64,000 bases of DNA from Adineta ricciae. Its lineage: Eukaryota > Rotifera > Eurotatoria > Adinetida > Adinetidae. The position numbers and the translations under genes were made by a program. The stretch covers positions 62,001 to 126,000 of the forward strand of contig CAJNOJ010000230.1 in NCBI GenBank assembly GCA_905250025.1. Reading direction: 5' to 3'. Shown here piece after piece: positions 23,179-35,712 of the stretch (its first letter is position 1; each line of letters opens with the position of its first letter). Under the pieces are notes generated by a model. That model was not told where the DNA came from. It saw only the letters and a list, made by a program, of their open reading frames with translations, and ran no database searches.

Positions 23179-23529
23179 ATGACACGTCGGATTGTTTACA
23201 CATTAACTAATTCTTCAAGATTGAACACTGTTTTCATTCGACTAGAAATACTTACTTACCTTTGTTTTTTGATGATCTCAGTCGGATATAACCGAGTATC
23301 ATTGGAAACGTCAGAAGAAATAAGTGAACATATCAATCACGATTCATGTCAATCGACAGATTTGATTTTGTTGAAAGAAAAGTTAATAAGATATTTCATT
23401 GTTAATTCGACAAAGACATCCATCTGGCAAGAATGTCATTCATTCGAAAGAAAAGACAATTCTCATGTTACTTTTTCAATTGAAACACATGCCGAGTTAT
23501 GTGAATTACAAAGAAAAAAAAGAGGTTAA
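23179..23529 (+). CDS. Hypothetical small secreted or membrane protein
   Basis: ORF of 116 codons from an ATG. Residues about 22-36 are hydrophobic and could be a late signal sequence (EILTYLCFLMISVG). The mature part has three cysteines, two N-glycosylation sequons and ends in the basic RKKRG. An AATAAA lies at 23649-23654, about 120 nt past the stop, which supports a transcript. No family recognised, and no intron needed. It could equally be the open part of a longer gene, so confidence is low. Confidence 0.38.
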   Translation: MTRRIVYTLTNSSRLNTVFIRLEILTYLCFLMISVGYNRVSLETSEEISEHINHDSCQSTDLILLKEKLIRYFIVNSTKTSIWQECHSFERKDNSHVTFSIETHAELCELQRKKRG

Positions 23530-23930
23530 TGTTCTAGAGAGGTCAGCAAGATCTCTCTGCACATCCGATGTTTGATTTCATGACGTCTTTTGTCATCAGT
23601 TCCGAGTTGCTCGCTTGGACTTCCGTTTTGAACTCCCCGTTCAATTGAAATAAAAGCTTCATTATTACTCTCATAAGTTCGTTTTGTAATGTCTTCTTAC
23701 GCACGCATAGAACGAACATCATTATATGATGTTTCTGTTTAACAGAAGCTTAGCTGCTTTCGTCTATTATCGAACGATGCGATAGCGAAGGTTCTATTGT
23801 AGGAAAAGAAAAACGAAATGCGTAGTGTCAGGTGGAGATATTCGCAGATTAGAAATCGGATCCCGTTATAACTGAAAGGTAACTCGATTGTAATGATTCC
23901 AGTTGTTTTTTAACATTCAAACCACAAGCA
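23530..23930. other. Intergenic, 401 bp
   Basis: 3' UTR of the small ORF (AATAAA at 23649-23654) and 5' flank of SLC66A3. Nothing else seen. Confidence 0.5.
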
Positions 23931-24868
23931 ATGGGCTTCCTACAATTACTTAGTTTATCAGTCAATGTACTCTGTTTGATTCAAAAAGTGCCGCAAATAT
24001 ATCGGATTTATAAGACCAAGGATGTCGAAAGTATTTCAATCGCATCGGTCTTGCTTGAAGAAACAGCGTAAGGCGAGACTTCTTGAAGGTAAATGAATAT
24101 TGATTGAAATAATTTAGTTATACATTGGTGCTGACATACAATCTCTGGCGAAATTACCCACTGTCAACGTTTTTCGAATACGTCTTTCTTTTCGTTCAAG
24201 GTAACTAAAGAGTGGCAAAGAACGAATTGATGAATATTTAAGTCCTCTGCTTTAGATTTACTTCTTTTATTAGCAATATGGAAATATTCGAAGAAGGATA
24301 ACAAAGATAAAGACAAATTGAGTGATCCATCGACACCATTGTATGGAATACTAACGTAAGATCATCTCTTCGCCGTATGTTTTTTCATCTATAATGACTG
24401 AAATCATCTAGATTTTGTTTGTATTTACTCATCAGCGTCGTGGGTCTCGTACCCAGCGCATGGATGCGTATGTGCACCGTAAGAAAATCTGTATGAATCT
24501 ACAAAATTCTGTCCTATTCATATGAGTAGATGCTCGTAATCCCAATTGGTGCTTCATCGAAGATCGCTCAACTACGAATTATCCTCACAAACAAAAGTGC
24601 CGGTCAAGTCAGTCGACCCGGATGGATGATTGCTTGTTACAACAATTTTGGTAAGTGTCCTCACATCTGTGATACTTCTTGTCGAATTGACATTTTTCGA
24701 TTTGTAGCTCGCATCATAACCAATCTTGTCGAAACTCGAGATATGAGTATGGTTTTGAATTTATTCATTAGTTTAATATTGAATCTATCGATTGTTATTG
24801 CCTGTACGATTTATAAGTACGGACCAGTGCGAAAATCCAAGGATAAGAAGAAGAAAAAGACAACTTAA
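23931..24868 (+). CDS. SLC66A3: PQ-loop transporter, SLC66A3-like
   Basis: Six exons: 23931-24067, 24118-24200, 24256-24355, 24412-24478, 24530-24650, 24708-24868; introns 50-57 nt; 222 aa. Seven hydrophobic spans. The first PQ-loop motif is KVPQIYRIYKTKDVESIS, with SLLLE-type continuation (SVLLEETAYTLVL) typical of SLC66A3/PQLC3; the second half has SSKIAQLRIILTNKSAG in place of the second PQ loop and then ARIITNLVETRDM, matching the family's TRIITTLMTTND. The C-terminus is lysine-rich (KSKDKKKKKTT), perhaps an ER retrieval or cytosolic anchor signal. The family acts in endolysosomal or ER membranes; the substrate of SLC66A3 is not settled. Confidence 0.85.
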
Positions 24869-24935
24869 AGGATACAACACAAACACGGACATAACCAACA
24901 TCGATATGAACTGAATGAGATGATTCGATTTGCAA

Positions 24936-25658
24936 TTAAAGAAAGCATAGACAACAATTAGATATATGATTAGGATCATCCGACTTAAGATATTCGAAAA
25001 AGAGGTGTTTTGCTCGATCTTCTTCCAGTTTGTCTTCTTTACTTAATTGTTGAAAAGATTTCTCGGCTGTTGTTTGATCAACGCCAAAGAATTGACATGT
25101 TTTTACCCATTCATCCCGTGCGATATAACCATCATGATTCAAATCGAGCATATTAAATGTCGTATTGATACGTTGTGATAATTGTTCTAAAATTTCCGGA
25201 TTAGTATCAGGTTTATGCAATTCATCGGCGAGATGTTTATGGAAATCGAGCCATTCTTCTGCAAAGAAAAAACCGAACATTTCATTTCGAACAAAAATTA
25301 TCATCATGCAATGTGTACCTAAGGTTACTTTGCCATCCTGATTCGCGTCTGCTCTCATGATTTCTTGACAGAGAGTCTTCCGTGCATTAGCATAGTCTTC
25401 TCGTCGTTGTTCATCTTCCTGTCCGACAAGAGACGAGAGTTTATTTGCGAGAATTTCGAAATCTTTCGGTGTTATCGACCCATCACCGTCCACATCTAAA
25501 CACATAAATATCACAAAGCAAGCGATATGCGAGTCTATCGAAGTTACCATAAAGATAAAATAGATGTTTCATCTTTTCATTCCAGAATGAGTTCGGTGAA
25601 GTCGTCTGAAATCAATTCGACATCGATCTAGTCCAAGTCCGTAAATCAGACTTACCAT
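24936..25658 (-). CDS. Four-EF-hand sarcoplasmic calcium-binding protein / calexcitin-like
   Basis: Exons 25656-25658, 25548-25605, 25319-25495, 24936-25258; introns 50, 52, 60 nt; 186 aa. The first coding exon is only the ATG, directly followed by the donor. Calcium loops: DVDGDGSITPKD (EF1), DANQDGKVTLEE (EF2, split by the third intron), DLNHDGYIARDE (EF3); the fourth is degenerate. The N-terminal NSFWNEKMKHLFYLY matches the start of sarcoplasmic Ca-binding proteins. The protein ends NCCLCFL, an odd cysteine cluster that might be acylated, but not a CaaX box. Likely a cytosolic calcium buffer or sensor in muscle or neurons. It lies directly downstream of a second EF-hand gene. Confidence 0.87.
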
Positions 25659-26293
25659 TGTGTCTCGATTTGAAGACTGAATACTCGATACATCGAAGGC
25701 GAGATTTTTTTTCTTTTTTTTTTCTCTTGAGAAACTCCGATCTCTCTCATAGAATAAATTATCTCTCCGACACGATGTCAACATCATCGTTAGATTATTG
25801 TATTGTGTGTTTTTGTCGTTACGCACTCTCATACAATCGAACAAAATAATAAGAGTCTGTCGAATTGGGAATAATTTATGTATGCACACCATTTTCAAAA
25901 GCTTTGTATCGTTTTCGTCGTCTCTCACGAGGTCCAAATCGAATCAAAAGCGAATTCTATTCATCAAAACTATATACGAGTACTGATGATACTCGACGGC
26001 ATTCTTCTTGCCAATGTGTGTTTGTTCTAAACGATGATAATTCTAGTCGATTCACTTCTCTAACTCATTCATACATGTAGATTTATAATTAGATAATCGA
26101 TGTGCATGCTTTCGTAAATACCATCTATTAGATTTCAATAATTTAGTATGGAGAAACGATTGAGTATACAAAACAGTGGAAAATTGCTTTGTCGACCTCG
26201 ATCGTACATCCTTTCTCTCGGCTGTATCGAGTGATTATATGCTTGTTTATTATGATAATTTACACAAAAAGAAAAAAAATAGAAATGTTCAGA
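25659..26293. other. Intergenic, 635 bp
   Basis: 5' UTR and promoter of the calexcitin-like gene and 3' flank of the small EF-hand gene. ORFs here are shadows. Nothing else seen. Confidence 0.5.
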
Positions 26294-26627
26294 TTAAAAA
26301 CCATCTAAAACACAAGAAATGAAATTCAACCTGAGAATAATCGTTCGAAGACACTTACATTGATGTTCTGTGATACGCTCTCCTTGTGCATATTCAGGAT
26401 TGTCAACAAGTCCATCACGATTCGTGTCGTACATAGCAAACTTTCTCGGATCTAGAAAACAGTTCACTAGTTCTCATTCATTGTCGATCAACTTTACCTT
26501 CAACTCGAGAGAATTCGTTGATGTTCAATGCACCATCTCGATCGACATCAGCGACGTTTTGTTCGATTCGATCGAGTTGTTCTCGACCATCGAGGATACC
26601 ATTGCGATCAGCGTCGAAAGCAGACAT
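26294..26627 (-). CDS. Small three-EF-hand protein
   Basis: Exons 26498-26627, 26359-26451, 26294-26304; introns 46 and 54 nt; 77 aa. The last exon adds only three codons and the stop. Three canonical calcium loops: DADRNGILDGRE, DVDRDGALNINE and DTNRDGLVDNPE. The protein starts inside the first loop with almost no E-helix, so EF1 may be incomplete. Such short tandem-EF proteins are not a standard named family; it could be a fragment-derived paralogue of a longer calcium sensor. A TATA box lies 42 bp before the ATG, which supports an independent gene. Confidence 0.75.
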
Positions 26628-27286
26628 GATTGAGAGAGATAGATTCTCATTAAAAAGCAATTCATCTCTTTATATACCATAAACGACTAAAGCTATTAAT
26701 AGCGTGAATTTATTCATCTATGACCATGACTCCTTTGACGTCAAAGGGAAAGTGGCCAGGGTAAGGTGAAAAAGTAAAACGTCGAGTTCGTTTTTTGTAT
26801 AGATTTATTGAACTTAATCATGTATGTTTTTATTCTGTTAAAAGAAAGAGAGAGAGAGAGAGAAAGGATACGGCGCGCAGATGGTAAAATTCGGTGAAAT
26901 AAAACTGATAGCAAAAAAAAAAAGAATTGGGATTAACCAGTAAAGGATCCCGCACTAATAACAGACAAAACAAAAGAGAAAGCAGACAATGAGAATTAAC
27001 AAACAAAACAAAAAACGAATGAGTTTGTTGCCTAAGATTAAACTATTCTTTCAGATAGAAAAGAAAAAACGATATTCTGTAAAACAGTGATCATTGGATA
27101 AAACTACTCGAGAAAGAAGCAATATGATGATAAAGAGAAAAAGAAACGGCCTGGATTCGGATGTTTTTTCTTGTATGTGTATGTGTGTGTGTGTTTGTAT
27201 ATACAAAAACAAAACGAAAGAAAAACTTTGTATATAGTTGAAGTTTATCGGTACATATATTGAAGTTTGAATAAGTCTTGTTCAAA
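26628..27286. other. Intergenic, 659 bp, with GA repeat
   Basis: Contains a short GA microsatellite near 26845-26862 and a TG repeat near 27178-27196. It probably includes the 3' UTR of the intermediate filament gene. Confidence 0.5.
26669..26677 (-). promoter_or_regulatory. TATA box of the small EF-hand gene
   Basis: Minus strand reads TATATAAAG, 42 bp before the ATG at 26627. Confidence 0.55.
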
Positions 27287-30200
27287 TTCTGCAAATAGAA
27301 AACAAAGATAAATCAAATATTCAATAAATTAGGCGTTTGATGCTCATGCAAAGAATCGATCGATTCATGCGAGATGGAAACCCTTAAAAAGAATATTTTC
27401 CCCCTTTGATTTCAGTCACTTACAGTCGGACCAATCAACATCGCTAGAGAAAAATAAATTATCGGAAAAAGAAACAGCACTTTCGTTCTTCTCGGAAGGT
27501 TTGCTACTTTCGCATCGAAAGATCATGAAACAAATAACTTACTATGGTAAATGACGTGATGTTTCAGAACCAAAAACGATCTTTTGAGAATGCGAAGCCT
27601 TTTCTTCGCCTTGTTCGTTGAATAATTTCGTTTCACATGCCGTACCCATACCCCACGAATCCAATTGATCGTTGACCACCTGCGATGGTGGACGATGGTG
27701 CGCATTTTGAGCGCCACGAGCATAGATTTTCAATTCATTTCCATGTTTAATAATCAAACCATAAGGAATTATATAGGAGATCTCTGATGAACCTTCAACA
27801 CGTCGCTTTAATGTCCAGTTGGATACGTCAACATCTTTATCAAGCGAACTGTTTTCTAATGTTATACATTTACCATCAGGTGCGCAATCCTCTGAAAAAA
27901 ACAAAATGACGAAAATAAAATGAATTCATAAAGAAACCAACAAAAGAGAAAATCATAGTCAAAATCGAGCCTTGATCATACCGGGTGATACGACTGTTTT
28001 GTACGTTTCTAGATAAGAAATATTTTGTGTTAGAAAGATTGATAACACTAAAGGACACTTAGTGACTTGGATAATACGTTAATACAATTTGAAAGCAGAA
28101 AATTGAAGGCAATTGACCTTCAACATTTTTTTTTCATGAATTGAGCGTGCATACATTAGTACGAGAAAGAAAACGGCGCGACACTATGTCTGAAGGGTGA
28201 GTCTACTTGAAAGAGTGTCAGTTGAAAGTTTATTTATGAAACTGTTCGAGTACGAAATGCTGATTAAATCTGACTCGTTTTATTGATCTACGTACTGATA
28301 GCAATGGGTCCTTTCTTGATTTTCTTGTTGAAAACTTTGCCGAGTTCGCTGCCGAATGACGGTGGCGTTGGTTCGGGTGACAAAACTTGTTCGACGGGTG
28401 GTTGTGCAAGTCGATTAGTTTCGCTATCTAACAATCGTCGATAGATATTGATTTCTGATTCGAGTGTTATATTGCTAAAGAAGAAAGAAAGGTTTCTTCT
28501 ACGAAGGTTTCCTTCCGTTTTGTTTACCTTTGTAAAATTGTGTCAATCTCTCCGGTTAAATTTTGAATGCGTTCTTGTGCGGTCGACAATTCTTTGTTGA
28601 TATTATCATTGGTGTCGTCCCGTTGATGACGTAAATAGTTATATTCTTCTTCGAGTTTACTCAAACGTTCTTGTAAATCTTTGTAGAGATCTTTTTCATG
28701 AATCAACAGTTTCTGAGTATCACCTAATTCGAATTTCGTTGATTTGATTTGTTCGGACATTTTCGTCAGATTGTCTTGTTGCAATTGGACAGGCACAAGT
28801 TTCTTCGCATTGTTTTGAATCTCTTCGATTTTAACTTTGTAGTAGTCCTCCATTTCTTTACGTTGTGCTGAATGTAAAGTGTCAAAATCACGACGAATAT
28901 CACGAATAGCTTTCTCTAATTCTTGACGGTAGAATAATTGAGTGTCAATACCATTCGTTGGTTTTAATTGTTCGAATTCGCTACGCATCAAACAAGAACT
29001 TTAATAACTATTGGATCTTTCATATGATTCTTACCTGATTAAATGTGTGTGAATATCGTTGAGAAAAGGAATTTCTTCTCGAAGTGTTTGTACTTGCAAA
29101 TCTAATTTGATTCGATCCAATGTTGCTTTGTACGATAGTTCGTTGAGTTGGTTGATTTCTTGAAGGTAATCTTCACGTTGTTGAAGTAAAATCTTTAATT
29201 GTTCTTCGACTTGTTTGTACGAGCGTTGTAGGGCAGTCAATTCTACACATGAATGTTCGTATTCTAGTTTCAATTGTTCACGTTTTTCTTCTTGTCGATT
29301 GTTCCATAGGGTCTCATCGTGTATCAATGATCGGTAATTATCAATATCGTAATGTGAACGACGTAAACGTGTTTGTAAATCGGCTTCGCCCAGCATACTT
29401 TCGTTGACTTCTTGTCGAAGACGATCGAGTGAACCTGAGTATTGAGAAACGATCGCTTGAGAGGCAGTGCCCCATGTCTTGGTGACATCTTCGAGTTGAC
29501 TTGTTAATTTAGAATTTTTGTTCTCAAGAACTTTGACCCGATCGAGATAGCCGCGGAAGCGATCGTTTAATTCGGCGAGTTCTTGTTTTTCACGTTGATG
29601 TTGTTCGCGAAGGTTATCGGTGACTTGGCCATTCGATGATTGAGTTAGTAATGAAAATGAGGAATTATTGCTTGTTTCATTGGGAACATATCGTTGCATT
29701 GGTGAACGATTTCGTGTACCTTTTTCGATCGAAACCGAACGCGTCGATGTTTTCACCGTCTCACCGACACCGGACGACATTGGACTGTGCGTTTTCGTTA
29801 TTGAAACACTATGAGCTGGTACGATATCCGCTGGAGGATTAATTGATATATCCGAGTGAGACACTTCTGTTGGTGTTAATGTTGACTAAAATCAAACGAG
29901 ATGTTGAGAGAGATATATAAAATTGAGTCGAAATTAATTTCAACAATGAAAGGAAAAAAAGCTTTGGACGAGACGAGACGCCTTAGAAGTTACGTCGTCG
30001 CTGTAATTCATCAATGAATAACATATGTTCAAAACGGTAATAGGCTTATAATTGATATTTTGTACATGAAGAGAGTCTGATGAGAAAAGGAGAAGAAGAA
30101 AAACGAACGAGAAAAAATTTAAATCTCTTCATCACTGCTCAGACAGGTTCTTTATATACACGCACAATATATGGGAGAGAGAGAGAAAGCGCAAAAAATG

Positions 30201-30850
30201 AGAATGTGACAAAGGTATCCGAAGTATAATTCTAAGGCACATACACAATACCAGCAATGGGAAGAAATTTATGAGAATTGAGCATGATGAAAACAAAAAA
30301 AAGGCAAGAGAGACACACACCTGAGTATATAATGTCACGATTCTAAATCATATCGCTGCCATGAGAGAGTATCAACAAAGATTCTCGAATTAAACATTTG
30401 TTAATGTCCTTTTCTCTTGCTCTTGATGTTAGCATTGGTCCGTATTGTTTTTCTTCTTATCTCTCGAATAATCAGACCGATTGTCTCTGATTTTCATCCC
30501 CCCCCCCCTATATCTATCAATCGATGCCTGTCTTCATATGCCCGATTGTTTGACATTATATATCTCAAATAACCCCTAAAGCACAGGTGATTTGTGATGC
30601 ATGTAGAATGAACAAAGGCCGTTACTTCAACTTTCAACATGCATCTATACATATGGAAATCATCATGCTAATTAGAATTCGAATCAGAAGCAAAAGACAA
30701 ATCTACCTGTTCGGTGAGACTTTCGTCAGTTGGTTGTTTATCTTGTTCATTCTCGATTATTGAATACACATCCGAAGGAAAAGATGAGGATAATGAATAA
30801 TCAGTGATTATATCAGTATCAAGATGTTCATCATCACCAACATCCGTCAT
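27287..30850 (-). CDS. Lamin-type intermediate filament protein with lamin tail domain, no CaaX
   Basis: Model: 30707-30850, 29035-29885, 28528-28980, 28296-28474, 27982-28008, 27543-27891, 27424-27443, 27287-27288; 674 aa. The first intron is about 820 nt, the others 53-287. Head: acidic N-exon, then Ser/Thr-rich. Rod: about residues 147-501, beginning LNDRFRGYLDRVKVLENKN (helix-initiation motif) and ending TLESEINIYRRLLDSE (helix-termination motif). At about 355 residues it has lamin-length coil 1B, unlike vertebrate cytoplasmic IFs. After the rod comes VFNKKIKKG (weak NLS-like), then a lamin tail domain around NWTLKRRV and LDSWGMGTACETKL. The C-terminus reads PYDVDWSD with no CaaX box. A 27-nt and a 20-nt micro-exon are needed to close the frame; if the second were skipped, the protein would stop at CCA-TAG. 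It could be a protostome-type cytoplasmic IF or a lamin that lost CaaX. Confidence 0.85.
30498..30508. repeat. Poly-C run (11 C)
   Basis: The only long C run in an AT-rich window; lies in the first intron of the IF gene. Confidence 0.9.
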
Positions 30851-33800
30851 TCCTTTCGGTCTTCAATCTATCTTTCAGTCGTAATAATAATAAGAATGAT
30901 CCCGATGAGAATCGAAAAAAAAACAGATTGGTGTTGTGCGGTTTGATTAGAGTGAATGAAATAGGAGAAATTTGCTTCTCGATTTCAATTCGAACCTGCG
31001 TGGCAACAAAACTACAATGTTCATATACTTATATTGTTTCTTTTTTCTCTTTCATCAGCAAATTCGCCTTCTCTTCACATTTCCAAGGACAAAAAGACAT
31101 CAGTCGAATAACACCGAAAGAAGCCTATCAGTGCAATAGTCGCTTATTCATTAGAAACAAAATCATCAGCAGCATTGTATACATATATGTCGATGTACTA
31201 CTACTACTAACCAGAAATTTTGTTTTTTCTTCTACATTAATCATATTCTCATCTACATGACGACTCCCTATGGCTGCTCGAACCGCTATATTTCAATAAT
31301 AATAATCCTAATCACTTACATACGAGAAATACACATATATTTGCGTATAAGAAAGAAAAAAGAAACATGCTGTACCTGGATAGCGTTTGCTGTTATTGAC
31401 CATCTTCGTTATTATGAGAAAAAACAGAAGACAAAGCTTGTCTTGTTCGATCGACGACTAATTGAATAAAATCTATTTGAGTTGGTGTTACCTAGACGTA
31501 TATGGTCCGTCTGTCTGTTCATTTTACATCTGATGGATGATCCTTACGACAACACCTATACTTTACATTTATCCGCCCATCATTTTTTTTCCTCTGTCTC
31601 CCTATCCGTTCGCTTGCTTGCGGTCCATGTCTATCTCTCTCTCTCTCTCTCATTAAATTCAATCGTTTGGAATAAACTTTTGTTAAGTTTAATTTGTTCG
31701 ACTCAAGTGAGTGAACAGAGCAAAAGAAAGAAGAAGAAAGAGAAAACGAGCGAAACAAAGCTTATAAGTAGAGTTTTGAAATACTTCACCTCACTTGTCG
31801 ATGTCTTGTAGTCTTGTACAAGTATTAATTGAAAATGAGTCTTTACTGTTTATTTTCCCTTTTAAATATTTTGTCAAGGTAAAAATCGCGGCTTTTTTTT
31901 CTGCACTGCTCCATTTCATGAAACGCACTAACAGAAGCCAATGAAAGAGAGGTAGAGAAGAAAAAAGTTGCGGTTATTATAAGCACACAACCGTCCTACA
32001 TCTTATGAGCATTGAATAACGCCAAAGAAAACGTCATCTAATTATTTTCATTATTTGATAAAGAACGATTTGCCTCACGTTGTGCCATATTTGAACAGTT
32101 CAAGGCTCGACTTCTTTTTATTCTTTAAGTGTACATCTCTTTCTTATTTGTTCAGATGTGTGTAAAATCCAAGATAAACATACGATTATGCAGAGAATTC
32201 GTCAAATGTTCGAGTGCCTACTCACTGGCTGAGAAGTAAACATATGGTTTTGGCACTTGCCAAGATCATATGTTAAGTAAACAGGGTCGACACGGATTCT
32301 AATAAATAGACGTTTCTCTGCCTTTTCAAACATTTCGTTGCTACCTGACAATGATAGCAACAACCTCCAGCTCAAAGTTAATTAGTATTACGAAAGAAAA
32401 TAGTTACAAGATTGTCGAGCAAATAAAACAGTTGTATTTCACAAGAAGAAAAACTTACGCTTGGTAATGGCATTCTTTGCACGACTATGCAGCTTGCTTA
32501 CCAATGTAACCTTTCTAACAATGTAGGTTTTTTGTTCTATGTATAGATGATACTTATGAACGTCTTCATTGTACGAAATACATGACCTTCTTTTTCGTAT
32601 CATCAGTTTTTTTTTCTCTTCGTTGCTCATCCCACTATGATCAGTATCATTGTCTCATACGTTATAGGTTTCTGTTCAATTTTCATATTGTCCTTCAATC
32701 AAGCAACTCATCATGCTCATTCGTACATCGACACAAAATCATATCCTATCATATCGTATTATATAGGTCTTCATCATCGATGAGTTTCATATCCTAATCA
32801 GTCACGAGTGACACTCCCTAACACCTTTCTTTCGTTTTTTTTTTTGTTTTACTTATTATCATACAATGAAAGATGTATTTGCTTTCGATTTTTATGTCTT
32901 TGATACGAAACGAAGTTATTCAGAATTTTCAAACATATACATATCTTTAAATTATCATCGATTTCTTCTTTTTTTCCTCTTTTTCTACGCGTCAATGAAC
33001 TATACATTCAAGTTCAATTTTCTCGGTCACTACATATCATCTTACGCCCATTCATTTTTATCCACTTGTCTATGGCTCAGAGCAAATATTTCGACTTTAA
33101 ATAATCACTTCTTACTTCTACGTATATTCAAAGCGCACAGTTCTGTCGTCAATCACATATGAAGAAAGATTTTACGTAATAACATATCATTATTATCAAT
33201 ACTGCAACTAGTTGTATGATCATGTACACGCTGAGTGACATGTACAAATCAACAATACTAACACGTTCGATCTAATTCTTTCTGATTACAAAACGAGAAG
33301 AAACTTAGACATACTCTAAGTCGATATATGTGTATGTACATTGTTCAGTAGCGAAAGAAAGAGGAGAAAGTAAGAGTTATATCTTCTCCCAAGTGGGTAT
33401 GTGTCTATTGACTTAACTCGGCTACATAGAATATCGAACGAAGTAAACTATTCTGTTGATGAGGTCCGATGGACAAGAAGACAAAGAAAAACAACGCTGG
33501 AAACCTTTTTTATACAAAAGAAAGGAAGACACTCAAGTTTTAATTAATCAAATCTTTTGATTAAGAACAAAACGATATGATAGATCAGAATGAACTTTGA
33601 CGTTGAGAAGAGAGAAGCAAAGCAACGTAATCATCGATTGAAGATCATGATTATTTTCTTTTTCCTCTAACCCTTAAGAAAAGGGAGAGAGAGTACAATT
33701 CGCGCCTGTGATATATCAATTGAGATAAAACAACACGTCAATCATTTCTCATCATCAGCGAAATAAACCATTCGATAGATAGGACAAACTCAGTCAAGCT

Positions 33801-33964
33801 GAACTAAATAGAAGTTCACTCGTTCGTTCATTCATGTAAATATACAAGAAAAGATAAAAAAGAAGCATCAATAGGAAGACAAACTCTTCTTCTTCGATCA
33901 GATCAATATACAACGAAAGAACAAATGAGCCGCATGTAATTTTTTTATCACTAACATAACTTAC
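30851..33964. other. 3.1 kb gene-poor interval with simple repeats
   Basis: AT-rich, with a CT microsatellite at about 31633-31650 and many short ORFs in all frames, none convincing. It lies between the ATG exon of the IF gene and the candidate head exons on the same strand, so it may be one long intron or an intergenic promoter region. A run of 11 C at 30498-30508 lies just outside it, in the first IF intron. Confidence 0.5.
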
Positions 33965-35712
33965 ATTTTCCGATTGAATAGGAAGAGGATGCAACGACGA
34001 CGACGGCGGCGGAGGAGGAGGAGTATTTATTTGTGAGACAACGATTGGTTGGTCACTATCATTCGTTTGAAATGTATTTATCAATTTCGATACAGTTGAT
34101 GAGCTTGAATTGTCTTCATTATTGGGAATTTGTATTTCAAGTGGTTTAAATGCTGAATCTAAAAGCGAAGAACATTATAAAGATTAGATTGTTTCAATCA
34201 TCTTCAATACATACTATTGTCTTTCTTATTTTTCTTGCCATTTAATTGTTGATGTTCGTCCATTGCATTGAGATCGTCTTGTAACGATGTTGGTTTATCG
34301 ATTTTAAGTAAATTTTGAATTTGCTTCTTCAATGACGACTTCTTCGATTTGTTTTTCGATGATTTCGTTTCGTTGATCGATTGACTATCGAAACTGTCCG
34401 TCGATAATGGCGAGACTTGTTTTTGATCAGCAGTAGAAAAACTTGACGACGACGGCTTCTTCTTATTACCATTTTTGGCTACCGCTTCGAACACTTTCAC
34501 GTGATCGGTCACACGTTTCTCTTCCGGAATAACGACTCCGCTCGATGGACTTGATTCTCGTTGATGAGTTGAATGATCCGTATGAGCCAGTGTTGATGAC
34601 GTACCACTTGTTGAACTTAATTCATCATCGCCACTACCAGCAGGCTTCTCTGTTTCTGTATTCGTTATTTCTGATGAAAGGCCACTGTCAACACCGTGGT
34701 CTTGTTGAGATGTTGATAAATCTTCATGTCCGTTCTTGGTCGGCAAACTTGTCGACGAGGAATTATTCAAGCCAATTGATGGTTGTTGGATAACTAATGT
34801 ATCAGCATAGTTCATTTCATTAGACATGTTAGCTGGTGTACTTGTGAGCCCAGTTACTAGAGCACCGAGTGTCGAATAGGCTTGTGTTTGTACTGGTTGC
34901 TTAGATATCTGATTGTTGTTCTGATTTTTATTATTTGACGCTCGACGTTCACGTTTGGTGTTTACCTTGAAATGAAATCAATCCTTTTCGTTGTGTTCAA
35001 GACGAAAAAAAACGAAACAAATCAAGAGAAATTCTCTTTCAATCGTTTACTTTTTTTCGAGCTGCTTAGATTTCTTACTTGATGGCCACTTACTTCTATT
35101 TCATCAATTATGCACACTGACCATATAGATTGTCGATTTCTTCTTATTCTCTTTCTTCTATGTCCTCGAGAGACAGAGAGAAGAACGTTCTTTTTGTTCT
35201 TTTATAGATGAAATGTTTCATCTAATCGTATGAAAGACAATGTCAGCGAGACAGAGAAGAGAGAGAGAGAGAGAGAGAGAGAAAGAAAAGAGAATAGAAT
35301 GGTTCAAATGCGAAAAATCATTCGCTTTGCTTCTCTTCTTATATATTAGTGTACACATGATTTTGATTATCGAAGACAAATTTTGCTACTTCTCGTTCAT
35401 ATGATGATGATCATCATCATCTCCGAGAAGCGAGTCTTATTTACATTCATCTGTTGTGTAAGCATGGTGTAGTTAAACGAAACCATTCTTTACTTCTTGT
35501 GTCAATGTGTGATATGTCTAAGACAACTACTAATAATAGACGCGACTGACCCCTCCTTTGTTTCTCTCTCGTGCACTTTCTGCCAACGTTTGTTTATGGA
35601 TCGAGGAAAATTTACATAAATAAAAGCAAATTCAAACTGACTTACGACTTTACTTTTGTGCATGACACTTGGTATTTCAATACTCGATGTTTTTCTTTGC
35701 AGCTTGTTATGC
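33965..35712 (-). CDS. Ser/Lys-rich disordered protein exons; separate gene or alternative IF head
   Basis: Three exons that chain in frame on the minus strand: 35646-35712, 34215-34965, 33965-34158; introns 680 and 56 nt. Neither start nor stop is found, so it is partial. The protein is low-complexity: basic VNTKRERRASNNKN, a Gln/Ser-rich section, KNKSKKSSLKKQIQNLLK, and a run of six prolines before SSSLHPLPIQSEN. No domain recognised. The last exon ends phase 0 at a GTAAGT donor. The next good acceptor in phase 0 on this strand is the IF exon at 29885, so these may be alternative 5' exons giving the IF protein a long head. Otherwise the remaining 3' exons were missed. Confidence 0.5.
35259..35282. 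repeat. GA microsatellite
   Basis: About twelve GA units within the 680-nt intron of the disordered-protein gene. Confidence 0.9.
35401..35420. repeat. Perfect 20-bp palindrome made of ATG repeats
   Basis: ATGATGATGATCATCATCAT equals its own reverse complement. It sits in the 680-nt intron of the disordered-protein gene. Confidence 0.9.

Noticed and set aside
32866..33162. Plus-strand ORF of 98 codons in the IF upstream interval
   Set aside because: Phe/Tyr/Leu-rich translation of T-rich DNA with no signal peptide or domain pattern.
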